This document shows positions 1 to 11,594 of a stretch of 64,000 bases of DNA, piece after piece. The stretch spans positions 48,159,269-48,223,268 of the forward strand of contig OX439041.1 of assembly GCA_949317995.1 (NCBI GenBank), written 5' to 3'. Made by a program: the position numbers and the translations under genes. Positions within the stretch are counted from its first letter, which is position 1, and every line of letters begins with the position of its first letter. The notes under the pieces were generated by a model that was not told the DNA's origin, searched no databases, and was given only the letters and a program-made list of their open reading frames with translations. The stretch is from Acholoe squamosa. Lineage: Eukaryota > Annelida > Polychaeta > Phyllodocida > Polynoidae.

Positions 1-1054
1 CAATCGCGGGCTCTAAATGATGTTTCCATTAAATGAAATTAGACAATTATTCTTCCCATGCCTATAACTTACATCCGTGAACTCATCATGGCACCAAGAA
101 AACCAGCAAGGTCCCATGTGATGGCCAGGTACAAATGTAGGCTGTGTGGTGTAGACAGGGGTGTAGGAGTGATATGTGTGTTAGGTGGGTAGTATGTATG
201 TAGAGGTAGGGTGCATGTAATGGGTTGGTGTTGCTGGTGAAATATGCTTCATTAACCTAACACATAAATGTGAGACTTGGGCACCAGAGGGCACCTAATG
301 GGTGACCTTGTAATGACCCCACAGGCACTAAGCATGCTAACGCCGTCACAGGTGGGCAAAGGGGATGATTAAAACACGTGTGGGTGGGAGGGAACTATGG
401 CGTGCGGCCACTAGGATACCTGGGGACCCGGTGGATATAAAATGGATTTCGAACAGGTATTTGTAGTTTGCCTCACGAAAAGAGGCAAGTGACAAACATG
501 GGGAACTTTAGGGGTTTGCTGATACATGTATCTCTTAAGTTTGTCAGGATGAGGGGGGATCAAGAATTTGGGCACTGTAGGCGGTCTGTCTAGGTTCTGG
601 GTCAGTTTCACTTATGATTTAACCAACTGAAGTCTACTGCATCGACTTTTCCTAATCAGAAACAGGCTCATAATCTTGAAAGGAGACACAGAAATCCCCG
701 GCATAAAACTCTTTTGAAGGAAACAAGGGTTGACGCTAGATCTAAAATAAGTTTTATAATTGCATGAATTAGCCAGAGATATGTATACCCATCCTATCTG
801 TGAAAATTCGACGCACATAGGTCTGCTGTATTTTCAGCACAGGGAATATTTAAAATTCTTCAAGTTTGACACAAAGAGAGGAATACGGGCTGAATGAGGT
901 GAGGCTTTAGCCCGGGGCTTTAGGTTGATATTTCAGTGTGTGAATACAGGAGGTAGTGGTTCACTCTATACTTACTCCTTCTATGAGGTAGCAGCGTGTA
1001 GTGATGTAGAATGTAGGTACCAGGTACCCTCATGATTAATGACTTTATTTTCAG
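1..1054. other. No confident feature
   Basis: I see no supported gene or transposon here, only G/T-rich intergenic sequence. A short open segment at about 43-127 (+) runs into a GT donor after position 127 and could be an exon, but its acceptor is weak and I do not call it. Confidence 0.5.
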
Positions 1055-1185
1055 CCTGTCAGACCTCCTCCCAGCTCATCTACTCTTACAGCACCACTTA
1101 TTCCAACTCATCCTACAGACAGTATTACCATAGACCCGCTTTGCATATTTACTACTAAAATCTTCCTCTCATTTGGCTCTAAACG
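1055..1185 (+). CDS. Candidate internal exon A1 of unknown host gene
   Basis: A 131-bp segment lies between a pyrimidine-rich acceptor (ttattttcag) and a good donor (gtaagc). Read in phase 0 it is open throughout and ends in phase 2, which fits the next candidate exon at 2336. In another frame the same segment is open until an in-frame TAG near 1134, so it could instead be a terminal exon. I do not recognise the peptide (proline/serine-rich start). Open segments of this length arise by chance, so this is a weak call resting on splice signals and phase agreement. Confidence 0.25.
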
Positions 1186-2335
1186 GTAAGCATTGATAAC
1201 AGCTAACAATTTCAAAACTGGGAACATGGTAAAGACTACACAACCAGTTCCCTGGAAATACCATTCTCTTCCAGATGTGATGGACTCTGAAGAAGGAACT
1301 AGGGAGAAAACAAAGCAATAAATCCAGAATTCAAAAATGAGAGGCAGAAGAAACGTACAAAAAATATACAGGTTGTACCCTGAGCAACCAAACTTCCTCC
1401 ATTCCCATTAAAATACTGGATGTACTTCACCATAACACGGCAAAAGAAAAATAAAGAATGAAATATATTGGGGAGGGGGGGAGTAAATGGTCCTGTGGAT
1501 ATTACAGTTTTCCCTCTTACTACCCAGTAGGTACCTCCAGGATGTGAGTACCTGGGTAAGAGGGGTACAGTTAGATGTGTTAATCACCGATAGGAAGGTT
1601 CACAGGTAAATGTCAGGTGAGAAGAGGCTGTATCCAGGTAGACCTATCCGGACAGGTATCCTGTCTAATGCAGCCAACACCTGTAAGCTATGAGTCACCA
1701 AGAGGCATAAAGCTGGGCCGACCAACTTCCCTCATAAAGGGCAACTTCCAAACCCCTGGAGCACAATAAAAGACCAGGTTGATTCTTATACATGTCAAAG
1801 ATATTAAATTTCTTTTTTTGTTTTAAATCTCTTTAAAACCTGGCTAGTGTACAAGTTGAGACATCGGTACAGCAAATAGGGAGAGAGGGGCTGTATTATA
1901 TTTTCTGGTGCTTCGGGAATGTCATTATATACCAGGAGATAGATGTCAGCTAAACGCTGAATCGTGCAAACCAGAACATGTTGGTGTCATGGTGCACCTT
2001 GCACATGTATACATTGATTCACAAAACCGACAAACTGGGCTTGAAAAGCCACTGGAGTATTCTAAGATCCGTCCCTCCATGGTGAGAGTTGCTAGCTGAG
2101 TTCCATCTTATAGTTCACCTGATGTCCACACCTCATACAGACCTGGTGACACCCACACCGTTAGACACCCCATTCACACCCCTCCCCACAACACACACAC
2201 CCTTACCAACCTACAAAACAGGCTCATATCAAGCCCCCCCCCTCCAAGGCCTCAACCTTCGGGGTCAGCCTGACAACATGTTAAAGTTTATACCTGGCTG
2301 ATGTATATGTGGATGATGTGCTAAATCACCTGCAG
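1186..2335. other. Intergenic or intronic stretch
   Basis: Nothing recognisable is present. If candidate exons A1 and A2 are real, this is the intron between them. It contains a G run near 1470 and AATAAA-like hexamers near 1317. Confidence 0.4.
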
Positions 2336-2407
2336 TAGAAGGACTGACACCTCGGAGAGCTGCTCGGAGCGCCTCACTGACTGGGTGAGTGAGCGGCTGT
2401 CTACCAG
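2336..2407 (+). CDS. Candidate internal exon A2 of unknown host gene
   Basis: A 72-bp segment follows an acceptor (cacctgcag) and precedes a donor (ag/gtacga). One frame, entered with one base and left in phase 2, is open and matches the phases of A1 and A3. It would encode a polar, helix-prone peptide (residues ERLTDWVSERLS). An alternative donor, gtgagt, lies at 2384. The product is not recognised. Phase consistency across four small exons is the main argument. Confidence 0.28.
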
Positions 2408-2594
2408 GTACGAAAAGGGTTTGGGGTTGGTAATAGCACATGTAGGGTTATAGGAGGCCACAGGGGTTTCTCTATTCCCTATGGAGGTTCACTTATCCAA
2501 ATAACCATGTAGAGCATCTAACGTGCTGTGTGACACTGAGGGTGTGGATGAGTGGACAAACATGGGTTTTCGGGTTTAGGATTGCTGAAATTAT

Positions 2595-2975
2595 AATGTA
2601 CCTTGGTAAATGGAATAATAACCACATGTAGAATAGTTTTTACCTTAGTAAATGGAATAATAACCACATATATGATAGTTTTACTTCTGTAAATGGAATA
2701 ATGGCCACATGTGTAATAGTTTTACCTTGGTAAATGGAATAATGACTACGTGTATGATAATTTTACCTTGGTAAATGGAATAATAACCACATGTAGAATA
2801 GTTTTACCTTGGTAAATGGAACAATAACCACATATGATAATTTTACTTCTGTAAATGGAGTAATGGCCACATGTGTAATAGTTTTACCTTGGTAAATGGA
2901 ATAATAACTACCGGTATGTGTATGATAATTTTAACTTGGTAAATGTAATAATGTCCACATGTATAATAGTGTTGC
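2595..2975. repeat. 41-bp minisatellite, about 9 copies
   Basis: The motif taaatggaataat recurs near 2607, 2649, 2690, 2731, 2772, 2813, 2854, 2895 and 2939, a period close to 41 bp. Units differ by scattered substitutions. The array is non-coding and lies between candidate exons A2 and A3. Confidence 0.9.
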
Positions 2976-3494
2976 CTGTATGACACACCATATCAGTGGT
3001 ATCAGTGTGGTACAGGTGGCAGCTGTGGGGGCCTGGCAATGAACCTCCACCCTCCTCCACACCCTACCTGTGTGTAGTCAGGTGTCACAATAAGGCAATG
3101 GTATGGGACATGTATATGACAAGGGTCAAGGTCTCACCTCTCACATTTCTTGAACCACCCATATGGAATATCTATAAAATAGACAAGAGGGTTTATGGTT
3201 ATTCAAGTTCTTAAGTACTCGTCCACCCTTGAAAATAAAGAAGAGATCAGCGGTGGACACATCATAATTGAGAATATTAGGTGAGAAGCTTGTAAATTAG
3301 GAATTTCAGAAGAATATATATTACATTAAATGAAAATCCAAATCCTTGTTTGAATTATGAAAGCTTCAACATACAATTTATTATTTACCCCCCTTTCTTC
3401 TGAGAAGGACCAAGAGTGATACATGCATCTATTAAACCTGATTTTCGCCTGTAGTGAGGTTGTGGTTTTAATACCCTGCCCCTCCTCTCTACAG

Positions 3495-3611
3495 CACCAC
3501 CCTCTCCAACTACGTCCAGCTAGGTATTGTGAAGAGTTGGTTAAGCAGGTACAGTGAAGGGTATAACGGACAGACAAGTGGAAAGCCTCACCAAAGGTCA
3601 CAGGTGTACAG
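3495..3611 (+). CDS. Candidate internal exon A3 of unknown host gene
   Basis: This 117-bp segment has the strongest acceptor of the group (cctcctctctacag) and a good donor (cag/gtaacc). Only one of three frames is open, and it is the one that continues in phase from A2; it leaves in phase 2, which fits A4. The peptide contains a hydrophobic-aromatic stretch (SNYVQLGIVKSWLSRYSEG) and is not a family I recognise. An earlier donor at 3604 would give phase 0. Confidence 0.33.
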
Positions 3612-5126
3612 GTAACCTTTGTCTCTCACCATGGTAGGTCAGTTGTCAGTCATAAGCAATCCTGACACGCCAGGGCCTCTTAATATCAGGCTGCGTTATT
3701 ACATGTGAATAATAATGCTGAAAATGTATTGTACCGGGGGGGGGGGCACTGAGGTGGGGTTTGGATAACAACTGCAGCCCAGGCCTCTGGTGCAGTGGGC
3801 AGTGGTCTGTCAATAAGACTAAAAAAGAGCGGTTAGCTCACTGTATCATTAAAAAAAAAACAAGGGCTTAATTATTTTAGGACAAAAAGCTGACACCTTA
3901 CACTGTGAAACCTGAAATACCAGAGCAGTGGGAAGAGGAGGGCACTTCATGATCAACTTATTCACAAAACATAGGGCGGTCAAACTTCAGCTCTTACAGA
4001 TAACATGAGTGGTAGGGCGGCTGTTGTTACCTACCCTCATAGTTTCAGTGCCTCTCTCAGGGTATTATACTACAATTCCGCTTGGACCTCTAACCGTCTT
4101 CCCTTACCATCATTCCTTACACACACTCCCCATCCCTTCTCCCTCTTTCCCTGTCCCCATCCGTTTCACTCTCCACTACCCACATAATTTTACCCTTTCC
4201 TATATCAATGACCTTCACCTCATAACGAGGTGAAGGTCAGTGTGGCAGGTCAGAGGGGAAGTAGGTGGGGGAGACTTGTAGTTGGTTCAGTGGCGTCTAG
4301 GTGGCGGGACTGTAGATTTCCTGGCAGGATGTGAGGTTCTTTAGGTACACTAAGGTGAAGAAGAAGGTAGGGCGGTGATAGGGGCAGGAAAGGAGGGGGC
4401 AGTTTCTCTCCCCACCTGTTGGGCTGTAGCAGGTAGGGACCACTGCCAGACTTACCTGTGTACATGTAGTTACTATGGCAACTGGTTGCTACGGTAACGG
4501 TCCATAAGATGGGGCCTTGCATAGCTTCTTTATTTTGTGGTAATAATGTCTTGGTTAATAACTTACAGACCAGTCCGAAACCTTGTCAGTTTTATCCAGA
4601 TGAACACTTCAATCTAACCCTCATTTTATCTCTGATAGACCTTCTGGCATTATGAAATCTTCATGATTATGGTGTAAAAATCTCCATACTGAAAACAGAC
4701 TTTAATATCTATCAATCAAGGCGTCAATAGTCAGGATCTAGAAATACTTTACCTCTTCCCATGTTAACTCCAAGTTTTGGGAGCCAAACTACTGGTTATA
4801 GATATGTATTGTATATTATACATATGAGATTGCCATAATTCTCGTATGGCATTATGTGATACAACCTATGTGATTTCTCGTCATCAAGGGGGGCAGATGC
4901 TAAGAACCTGTAAATTAGTTAGGTGACGAATGGGAAAATAGCCTTTGCCTGCCTCTTGTCTATTCATCAAGGCATCCTTTGTCAACACTTGAGAGACTTG
5001 ACATACCTAGTCCAACCAAAGTCACCCTGAACATCTATCAGACGGCTTACTTATAGACAGGGGTACATGACCAGTTTGTGCAGTAACTGGAGAGTATATT
5101 TCTTTCTATTTGTATGACCGTCTCAG
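3612..5126. other. Non-coding stretch
   Basis: This stretch holds homopolymer runs (G near 3736, A near 3850) and the inverted repeat at 4208. It would be intronic if exons A3 and A4 belong together. No other feature is supported. Confidence 0.4.
4208..4238. repeat. Short perfect inverted repeat
   Basis: A 13-bp stem (TGACCTTCACCTC and its reverse complement) is separated by a 5-base loop. No terminator role applies in a eukaryote; the function is unknown. Confidence 0.8.
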
Positions 5127-5250
5127 TGAAAAGAACCTATATCTCAGTATGTCAGTGGGGGTGGCCATTGGTTGGGGAGGGGCAAGGGAGGGGCATAGCA
5201 AGACCAGAAATCATATGTTGGGCTCCAACGTCATCAGCAGAGAGAAGTAG
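5127..5250 (+). CDS. Candidate 3' exon A4 of unknown host gene
   Basis: After a pyrimidine-rich stretch and the acceptor gtctcag, the frame matching A3 stays open for 41 codons and ends at TAG 5248-5250. A second in-frame acceptor at 5147 would give a shorter version. No strong poly(A) signal was seen immediately downstream. The peptide is glycine-rich and not recognised. Low confidence. Confidence 0.22.
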
Positions 5251-5463
5251 ACAATTGCCATCACCCACCACAAGTCATCAGACTGCAGACATCTCTTAAT
5301 GATTTCAAACAACTAATGAAGACATGACTATTGCTTATCATTGCCACATTCATTTTTGTTACGCATGCAGAAGCCATCCAACTTATCGTGGAAATAATAA
5401 GAGGACAGAAGTGTGGCAAATAAAATCATTCCCCAAGTAAATATGGGTAATTCTAAATGATAT

Positions 5464-5468
<5 letters not shown>

Positions 5469-5495
<27 letters not shown>
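5469..5495. repeat. A27 homopolymer
   Basis: A run of 27 adenines. It may be the tail of an old retroposon, but no body was recognised upstream. Confidence 0.9.
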
Positions 5496-5632
5496 CTGCC
5501 CCATCAAAAGAAGAGACATCAAGCCACAACGATATTTTAAAAAATGAATGCGCATGTTCAGACTTAACGCCATTATATATACTGCATGGACATTGCTATA
5601 TTCCTTGCACAAAATGTGACCTGTCATCATAC

Positions 5633-5690
5633 CTCGCGTATAAGGTGCTCCCTCACACATACGACGTACCCTCAGTTGGAGGGTAAGATA
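5633..5690. mobile_element. Fragment of the GCGTATAAGGYGC MITE family
   Basis: It contains the module cctcgcgtataaggtgct and a second degenerate module (acgacgtaccctcagttgg). The same modules occur in the elements at 11373-11594 and 43246-44227. The terminal CCGTAATCTCCC is missing, so this is a degraded remnant. Confidence 0.5.
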
Positions 5691-6106
5691 TAATGCATAG
5701 TTTGGGGTATGAGATTCTTAGTATTACATGTGTATATTTCCTGCATGCCAACCTTCGTGCTCCCAACTGCTGTCATAGAATGAGGGTTGGATCTAACATA
5801 ATTTATTCTATCAGTCCAGATTCTCTAGGGACCAGAGTCTTGTATTCCGCTATATATCGTGCCCAATACTGTAAAGGTGGTAGCAGAACAGTGGGAGTTT
5901 TAGTGCTCTACCTGCGGTACCCACTTTCATGCATCATGAAATCTTCTCCAGGTACCAGGTGTATTCCGACCTAGCGGGATAGGGGTGGCGCCATAGTGTC
6001 TAGCTGGAGCTGGTCACCAACATGTGCTTTACACTGGTTGTAGGGTACACTTATGTAATACCTGGTGAGAATCCACTCTGTCCCACCCTACACACAGAAG
6101 TTCTAA

Positions 6107-6289
6107 TTCTGGGCCTTAAGGTTTCCCATAATACATCGTGTTTCAGACAGGGTCCCTGTGGAGCAACACCTGTTAGGTGGTCACATGACTGCTATTATCC
6201 AATGAATGCATTTGTTTATGATTTTTAAGTTGCAACGGTGTGTGTAGAAGCACTGGGCATGAAGGCAAACTTAAATTTTCTCTCCTATA
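6107..6289. repeat. Segmental duplication, copy A left part
   Basis: About 183 bp is repeated at 8560-8743 with roughly three substitutions. The duplication continues at 7064-7283 in copy A, interrupted by about 770 bp absent from copy B. Confidence 0.9.
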
Positions 6290-7063
6290 CCCTGGGCTAT
6301 TGGAGCCAGGTTTTCAGTCAGATCCACAAATTTGTAATCACCAACTTTAGGGTGTAATCATTCAGTGATATACTGTTAGTTTACACATTTTTCAAAAGCC
6401 AAAGGAAAGTTTCAAATCTCATCTATCAGACAACATTTTATCCTTTATGGTGAGTGATGTCTTTCTCTCCGAAGAAAGCTGCTGTACTTACGTCATGTTT
6501 TTGGGAGCTATACTGACTACAAGTTCTTTAACCATTGGGTCTATGGGTCAGATAGATTTTAGCGATGAAATTAGCACATGCAGTCCTATGGGTAATCACC
6601 AAGTGAGACACTTTTTTTCAGCAGGCAATGTTTACAGTGTCCAAGCTATACACATAACACATTGGGGACTGAGCGATAAACTAAGCATGCTAAGGATAAA
6701 GTTTTCTGTGGGGGCTAGGTGTCCAGGGGGCCAGGTTTCCAGGGGTCCAGGGGCTAGGTCTCCAGGGGGCCAGGTGTCCGGGAGCCAAGTGTCCGGGGGC
6801 CAGGTGTCCAGGGGCCAGGTGTCCGGGGGGCCAGCACACCAGGGGGCCAGCGGTCCAAGGGGTTTAGTAAGAGAAGATTATGCCAGACTGGTGTCAGTAC
6901 ATGTATAGATAATAGTCTCTATTTGTAAGTAATTAGTCAATATTTCGCAAGTGCTGATTCCTGTGACCCTACAGGCCTTCTGTAATTCAATGCACAACAC
7001 CAAATTTTTATATTGGGGGGGGGGTAGTAGACCCTGGGCCATATGTGATATATATCACACGTT
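6290..7063. mobile_element. About 770-bp insertion in duplication copy A
   Basis: Copy B of the duplication lacks this segment, so it is an insertion in A or a deletion in B. Both edges carry a related ccctggg motif (ccctgggcta near 6290, ccctgggcca near 7032). No TIR or target duplication is clear. It includes the G-rich minisatellite at 6716-6862. The 153-codon ORF across it is an artefact of that array. Confidence 0.5.
6716..6862. repeat. G-rich minisatellite (GGCCAGGTGTCCGGGG-like)
   Basis: About eight imperfect copies of an 18-20-bp unit built from ccaggtgtccaggggg. It is strongly strand-asymmetric, with runs of G4-G6 that could form G-quadruplexes. Confidence 0.85.
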
Positions 7064-7283
7064 AAATCTTTCTCTATCTTAACCCACAAAAATGTTTTTA
7101 TGTAGGTATGTTCTATGTATTCAACCTTGTAGGGGTTGGATACATCAAAGATTGCGAGAAAAGGTTGAAAAATCGGAAATTCCAATCAGTAGCTGCGGTA
7201 ATTTGCAGCAGGTGTCAACTTTTGCCCACACACACAGGAAACTCGTTAATGGCAGTATAATCCTAACCTTAATATGGTGAATA
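7064..7283. repeat. Segmental duplication, copy A right part
   Basis: It matches 8750-8946 plus 9825-9853. It contains the uninterrupted sequence (tataatcctaacc) that is split by the transposon at 8945-9824 in copy B, so it is a natural empty-site reference. Confidence 0.88.
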
Positions 7284-8559
7284 AGACTCATTAATTAACA
7301 CAAAGTGGCTTAATAATATAAATACAAGTTCAAAGGTATGGATAATGTGGACTATCACTCATGACACCTCCAGGTGTGGAGTCTTCACACCTACAGGTAG
7401 GCACTTACCTAATATTTCAAGACTTTATCCCATTAAACCTATCTAATGATCAATGGATGGATCTTGAGAAAAGAAGTGGATTTGCTTTTTAAATGAAGTC
7501 TCTATGTCAATTTTAAGTGGAATTATGACCGGTCAAAGGTACCAAATCAGACCCAGAATTCTGCCATAGTTAAGAGTTTAATTTGGATCTAATTTTGTGA
7601 TCAAGCAAGATGAATCCAAGGTATACTAGATCACTAAAATGATTATTTTGGGCAATTTTCTTTTCAGATAAGCAAGATATACCCTCAAGAATGTAAATAA
7701 TGATACATTTTATCATAATCAAACAATGTAAAAGCAATTTTTTGATGTCATCTTTTCCCTTGAACTGTGCGCTCTGACAGAACCACGGCAGAATATCGTC
7801 TTTGACTCAGGACGTTTGAATGATCATAACTTCCATTTAAATTGACATAATAACTTCATCTAAAAAGCAAAACTACTTATTTTTATCATAGCTATCAATT
7901 TCCCACCATATAAAATACATACAATAAGGTCTTAATTGATAGGTAAGTGCCCAACATTGGGGAGGTTGGGATAAGTGTCCAGAGATAATCTTGCTCAAGA
8001 AGTTTGCAGGGTCTGTCAAACATACTGCAGCCCCTTAGAAAAAGAAAATGAAAACATTTTCTAGATCATTTTTAACCATAGAACAGGTGGGAACCATTTA
8101 TTTTTAGGTGCTCAATGATCTTCTCATAATAAAATGGTTCTAAACTTTTAGTTGAACTTTGATGGGGTCAAAGGCAAAATTCCCTGCATTCAACATTGTA
8201 CAAAAAATAATCATTTTAAAGGTCTAGCCAAGCCTGTTAAAATGAGCCCTTGTTTGTAAAGATCCTCCAGTAAATAGCTTCAGAATAAGCTTGCAAAGAA
8301 AGGAGAGTTTAACACTACCCAGTTTCAGCTTTATCACAGTTTCACACCTCTCCTGCAGCAGACTCACACAGTGGAGGTATTTCAGTGCCTACTACAGGTG
8401 TAGACACTCACCCATGTTTAGAGTGTCTTCTTACCCCTGAAGCTGCAAATCTTGTGAGAATGCATGTTAATTAGGCCTTAGCTGGTGGCTGCAGTGCAGT
8501 CACACCTGTATGCCCAGCCTGTATGGTACTAGCACCCACTGGTAAACATGCAAAGTCGG
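7284..8559. other. No recognised feature
   Basis: AT-rich non-coding sequence. A 39-bp segment at 8359-8397 lies between a good acceptor (ctcctgcag) and a weak donor (gtgtag) and might be a micro-exon, but this is too little to call. Confidence 0.45.
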
Positions 8560-8944
8560 AATTCTGGGCCTTAAGGTTTCCCATAATACATCGTGTTTCA
8601 GACAGGGTTCCTCTGGAGCAACACCTGTTAGGTGGTCACATGACTGCTATTATCCAATGAATGCATTTGTTTATGATTTTTAAGTTGCAACGGTGTGTGT
8701 AGAAGCACTGGGCATGAAGGCAAACTTAAATGTTCTCTCCTATACTTAATTCTCTTTCTTAACCCACAAAAATATGCTATTTGTGTAGGCATGTTCTATA
8801 TATTCAACCTTGTAGGGGTTGGATACATCAAAGATTGAGAGAAAAGGTTGAAAAATTGGAAATTCCAATCAGTAGCTGCGGTAATTTGCAGCAGGTGTCA
8901 ACTTTTGCCCAAACACACAGGAAACTCGTTAATGGCAGTATAAT
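8560..8944. repeat. Segmental duplication, copy B
   Basis: A close copy of 6107-6289 joined directly to the counterpart of 7064-7256. It continues beyond the inserted element at 9825-9853. Confidence 0.9.
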
Positions 8945-9824
8945 CAAAGACCGACGGATGAATATTGGGGGTAGTAAGATGGAGTACTCCCGCTGCCTCC
9001 CATAGGTTTAACGTTGTGACAGGGTTCTCGGTGCGCCAAGGAGTCCAGTGTGCCGTGAGGGTGTAGATTCCCGTAGCCCCATAGAGGGCAGTGTTAAACA
9101 ACACATTTTCCAAACCTATTTAAAAATACTAATCCTTGGAATATTGAAATGAAACCACCACTGACTGAAAGGGTAGGACTCGTAGATGCTTGTTCTTGAG
9201 ATCAAATAATATTTTGCTAAATCATCTCGTTATGGGAACCTTGGATAGCCTACGAAACTTGCCAATTTTGTGCATTTTCTCCGGAAACACGCGAAAAACA
9301 ACCCATGTTTACCCTATCAAAATAATCATTTCTCTTGCTTCCCCAGCTTCCATATGCAAGTAAATGACAAAGAAAGAGGTAAATATTGATCGTATATACT
9401 TTGATTTGTATTTAATTGTCCAGTTTGGCTACATTGACAGTGGAAAGTGAAGTTAGAAATCCATGCACTTTGCTCATCATGGGAGGAGAGACTGTGCGTG
9501 GACGAGTCAAATAGCCAAAAGTTTCTTTTGTCCCGGGAGTTCTCACAGTCACAATTCTGGATCTTTGTTAAAATCAACTAGGTGATGGGCTTTTTAAGTC
9601 AATACCTATCTGTACATGTTAGGTTCGTTCTAAAATTCCAAGGATTTCTATTTCAAAATTGCCGATCAAATTGCATTGTTTAACACTGCGCTCTCTGGGA
9701 GCCCTCGCGAGTACACCCTGGTGCAAGCTGGCCCTGCTCTTACCAGTAACGTGGTTACGGGACTCAATCTCTTGTTACCCAATATGGCGGAGTGGGATCT
9801 CTTATACTAGATTATGCCTCTTTG
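8945..9824. mobile_element. 880-bp non-autonomous TIR transposon (hAT-like or foldback)
   Basis: The element starts CAAAGACC and ends with the inverse of CAAAGAGG. It is flanked by the direct repeat gtataat (8938-8944 and 9825-9831), 8 bp with one mismatch if extended by a base. The empty site is preserved at 7255-7262. The inner arms, roughly 8945-9150 and 9620-9824, are imperfect inverted copies over about 200 bp; for example cagtgttaaacaa near 9092 is inverted near 9680. There is no transposase ORF. The target length and CA start suggest hAT, but the long arms also resemble foldback elements. Confidence 0.72.
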
Positions 9825-10084
9825 GTATAATCCTAACCTTAATATGGTGAATACGTCTACTGCAGCAGGTGGAGGTGGTTACCTGGGACAGACACTCCCC
9901 ATACCTCACCTATATGAGCAATACAGACCATCCTTGCTTCCTCAGATTTTGAAAATGCAAGGAAAATTGTCTGAGGAAGTAAATTATCCGAGGATTTAAG
10001 TCCAAATACAATAGAAAATATAGAGGGAGTTGTAGATCCTGTATCTGAGATATCTGGGGAATGAAGGGTTGAGGAAGCAACGGC

Positions 10085-10552
10085 TGACTGTATAGGTAGG
10101 ATGGAGGACTTAGGCTACAGGCGGATGCACATGTGGTGACTGTATAGGTAGGATGGAGGACTTAGGCTACAGGTGGATGCACATGTGGTGACTGTATAGG
10201 TAGGATGGAGGACTTAGGCTGCAGGTGGATGCACATGTGGTGACTGTATAGGTAGGATGGAGGACTTAGGCTGCAGGTGGATGCACATGTGGTGACTGTA
10301 TAGGTAGGATGGAGATCTTAGGCTGCAGGTGGATGCACATGTGGTGACTGTATAGGTAGGATGGAGGACTTAGGCTGCAGGTGGATGCACATGTGGTGAC
10401 TGTATAGGTAGGATGGAGGACTTAGGCTGCAGGTGGATGCACATGTGGTGACTGTATAGGTAGGATGGAGGACTTAGGCTGCAGGCGGATGCACATGTGG
10501 TGACTGTATAGGTAGGATGGAGGACTTAGGCTGCAGGTGGATGCACATGTGG
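10085..10552. repeat. 52-bp minisatellite, 9 copies
   Basis: Nine nearly identical units begin tgactgtataggtagg and end gcacatgtgg. They are over 95% alike by eye, suggesting recent expansion or homogenisation. 52 is not a multiple of 3 and no coding sense is apparent. Confidence 0.95.
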
Positions 10553-10632
10553 TGGCAAATTTCTGGATCTAACTTCCTCCCTTTCTGCCACGCCCCTGCC
10601 GGGAAATCTCTAGCAGAGGCCTTGAACTCTAG

Positions 10633-10743
10633 GAGACGATGGGTCACATGAAGAGGGCTTTCTGTCGGTATCTGCCAGTGTTGATAAGGCTAGCAGCAGG
10701 AATGTCGTATCAAAGATAACACCTGCCACACCTGGAACTACAG
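10633..10743 (+). CDS. Candidate internal exon B1 of unknown host gene
   Basis: A 111-bp segment lies between ctctag and a strong donor (acag/gtaggt). The frame entered with two bases is open and ends in phase 1, giving a serine-rich, probably disordered peptide (SVSASVDKASSRNVVSK). Its exit phase fits the candidate exon at 19449 and also an open segment beginning at 13223. Product unknown; weak evidence. Confidence 0.25.
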
Positions 10744-11372
10744 GTAGGTAGTGGCAGGAGCTGAAACACCGGAGGCCCTTGACAAGGGGAGGAGATGGCG
10801 GAGGAAGGAGAGGGAGGGCTTAGGGACGGAGAGGGGATCCAAGTGTGGTGCTGATATGAGTCGTTGGAGAATGCAATGAAACAAGTATTGGTATGGGGCA
10901 TGGAAGGCTACTACGGGATGGAGACTGCATGGGGCAGCAATGCTCACCAAAGAAGGAATAGGCCTATTCAAGTGATAAGTAAGAGGAAGAATTTCAGGGA
11001 ATGAGCATTCTAGTAAAGATGCGAACATACGATATATCGAGGTCGGCAATGCCTACAATACATAGCTCTAACCCTGTTAATGACTATAATCGTGTGGTCA
11101 GGAAACTGCCACAACCAATCGGTGGGTTACCTTTAAGTGAAAGGGCCTGTATTTCTGAAAGGTCACTTTGACGTCATAGTGAGGAACCTCTACCCCTATC
11201 CCTCTTCATAGGCATTGCTGTATTTATGGGCCGATCAGAGTTCTTTCATCAATTATGCCAGGTGAATAAAATCATTAAAAAAATGTTGTTAAACCCTTTG
11301 TGGCCTGCTATAGTGAAGAGTCGGCACTGTCTAAAGAAGCTAAGATACTCATCTCCATACAGGTCTGTACTA

Positions 11373-11594
11373 CTGTAATCTCCCGCGTATAAGGCGCACC
11401 TCACCTATAAGGCACACCCTGAGTTCAGGAGAATGCTATAAGATCCACCTGGGCTTGATGTTTGAGGGTTTAGTACTTTTCTATAGTAAACGTACCCTGC
11501 CTATAAGATGCAGCCTCTCTTTTGGAAAGCTCTATAATGTGCAGTAGGCTTTTGATTCACGTATAAGACGCGCCTTATAGGCGGGAGATTACGG
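11373..11594. mobile_element. 222-bp TA-flanked MITE with GCGTATAAGGCGC modules
   Basis: Starts CTGTAATCTCCCGCG and ends with the inverse of CCGTAATCTCCCGC, flanked by TA (11371-11372 and 11595-11596). TA target duplication suggests Tc1/mariner-type mobilisation. The interior consists of degenerate modules around cgtataaggcgcacc. It is related to the larger element at 43246-44227. No transposase is present. Confidence 0.8.

Noticed and set aside
6447-6908. 153-codon ORF ending in PGGQVS repeats
   Set aside because: The second half is the G-rich minisatellite; the first half has no recognisable motif.
10085-10552. CRISPR-like array (regular repeats)
   Set aside because: Units are contiguous with no unique spacers; the genome is eukaryotic; this is a minisatellite.
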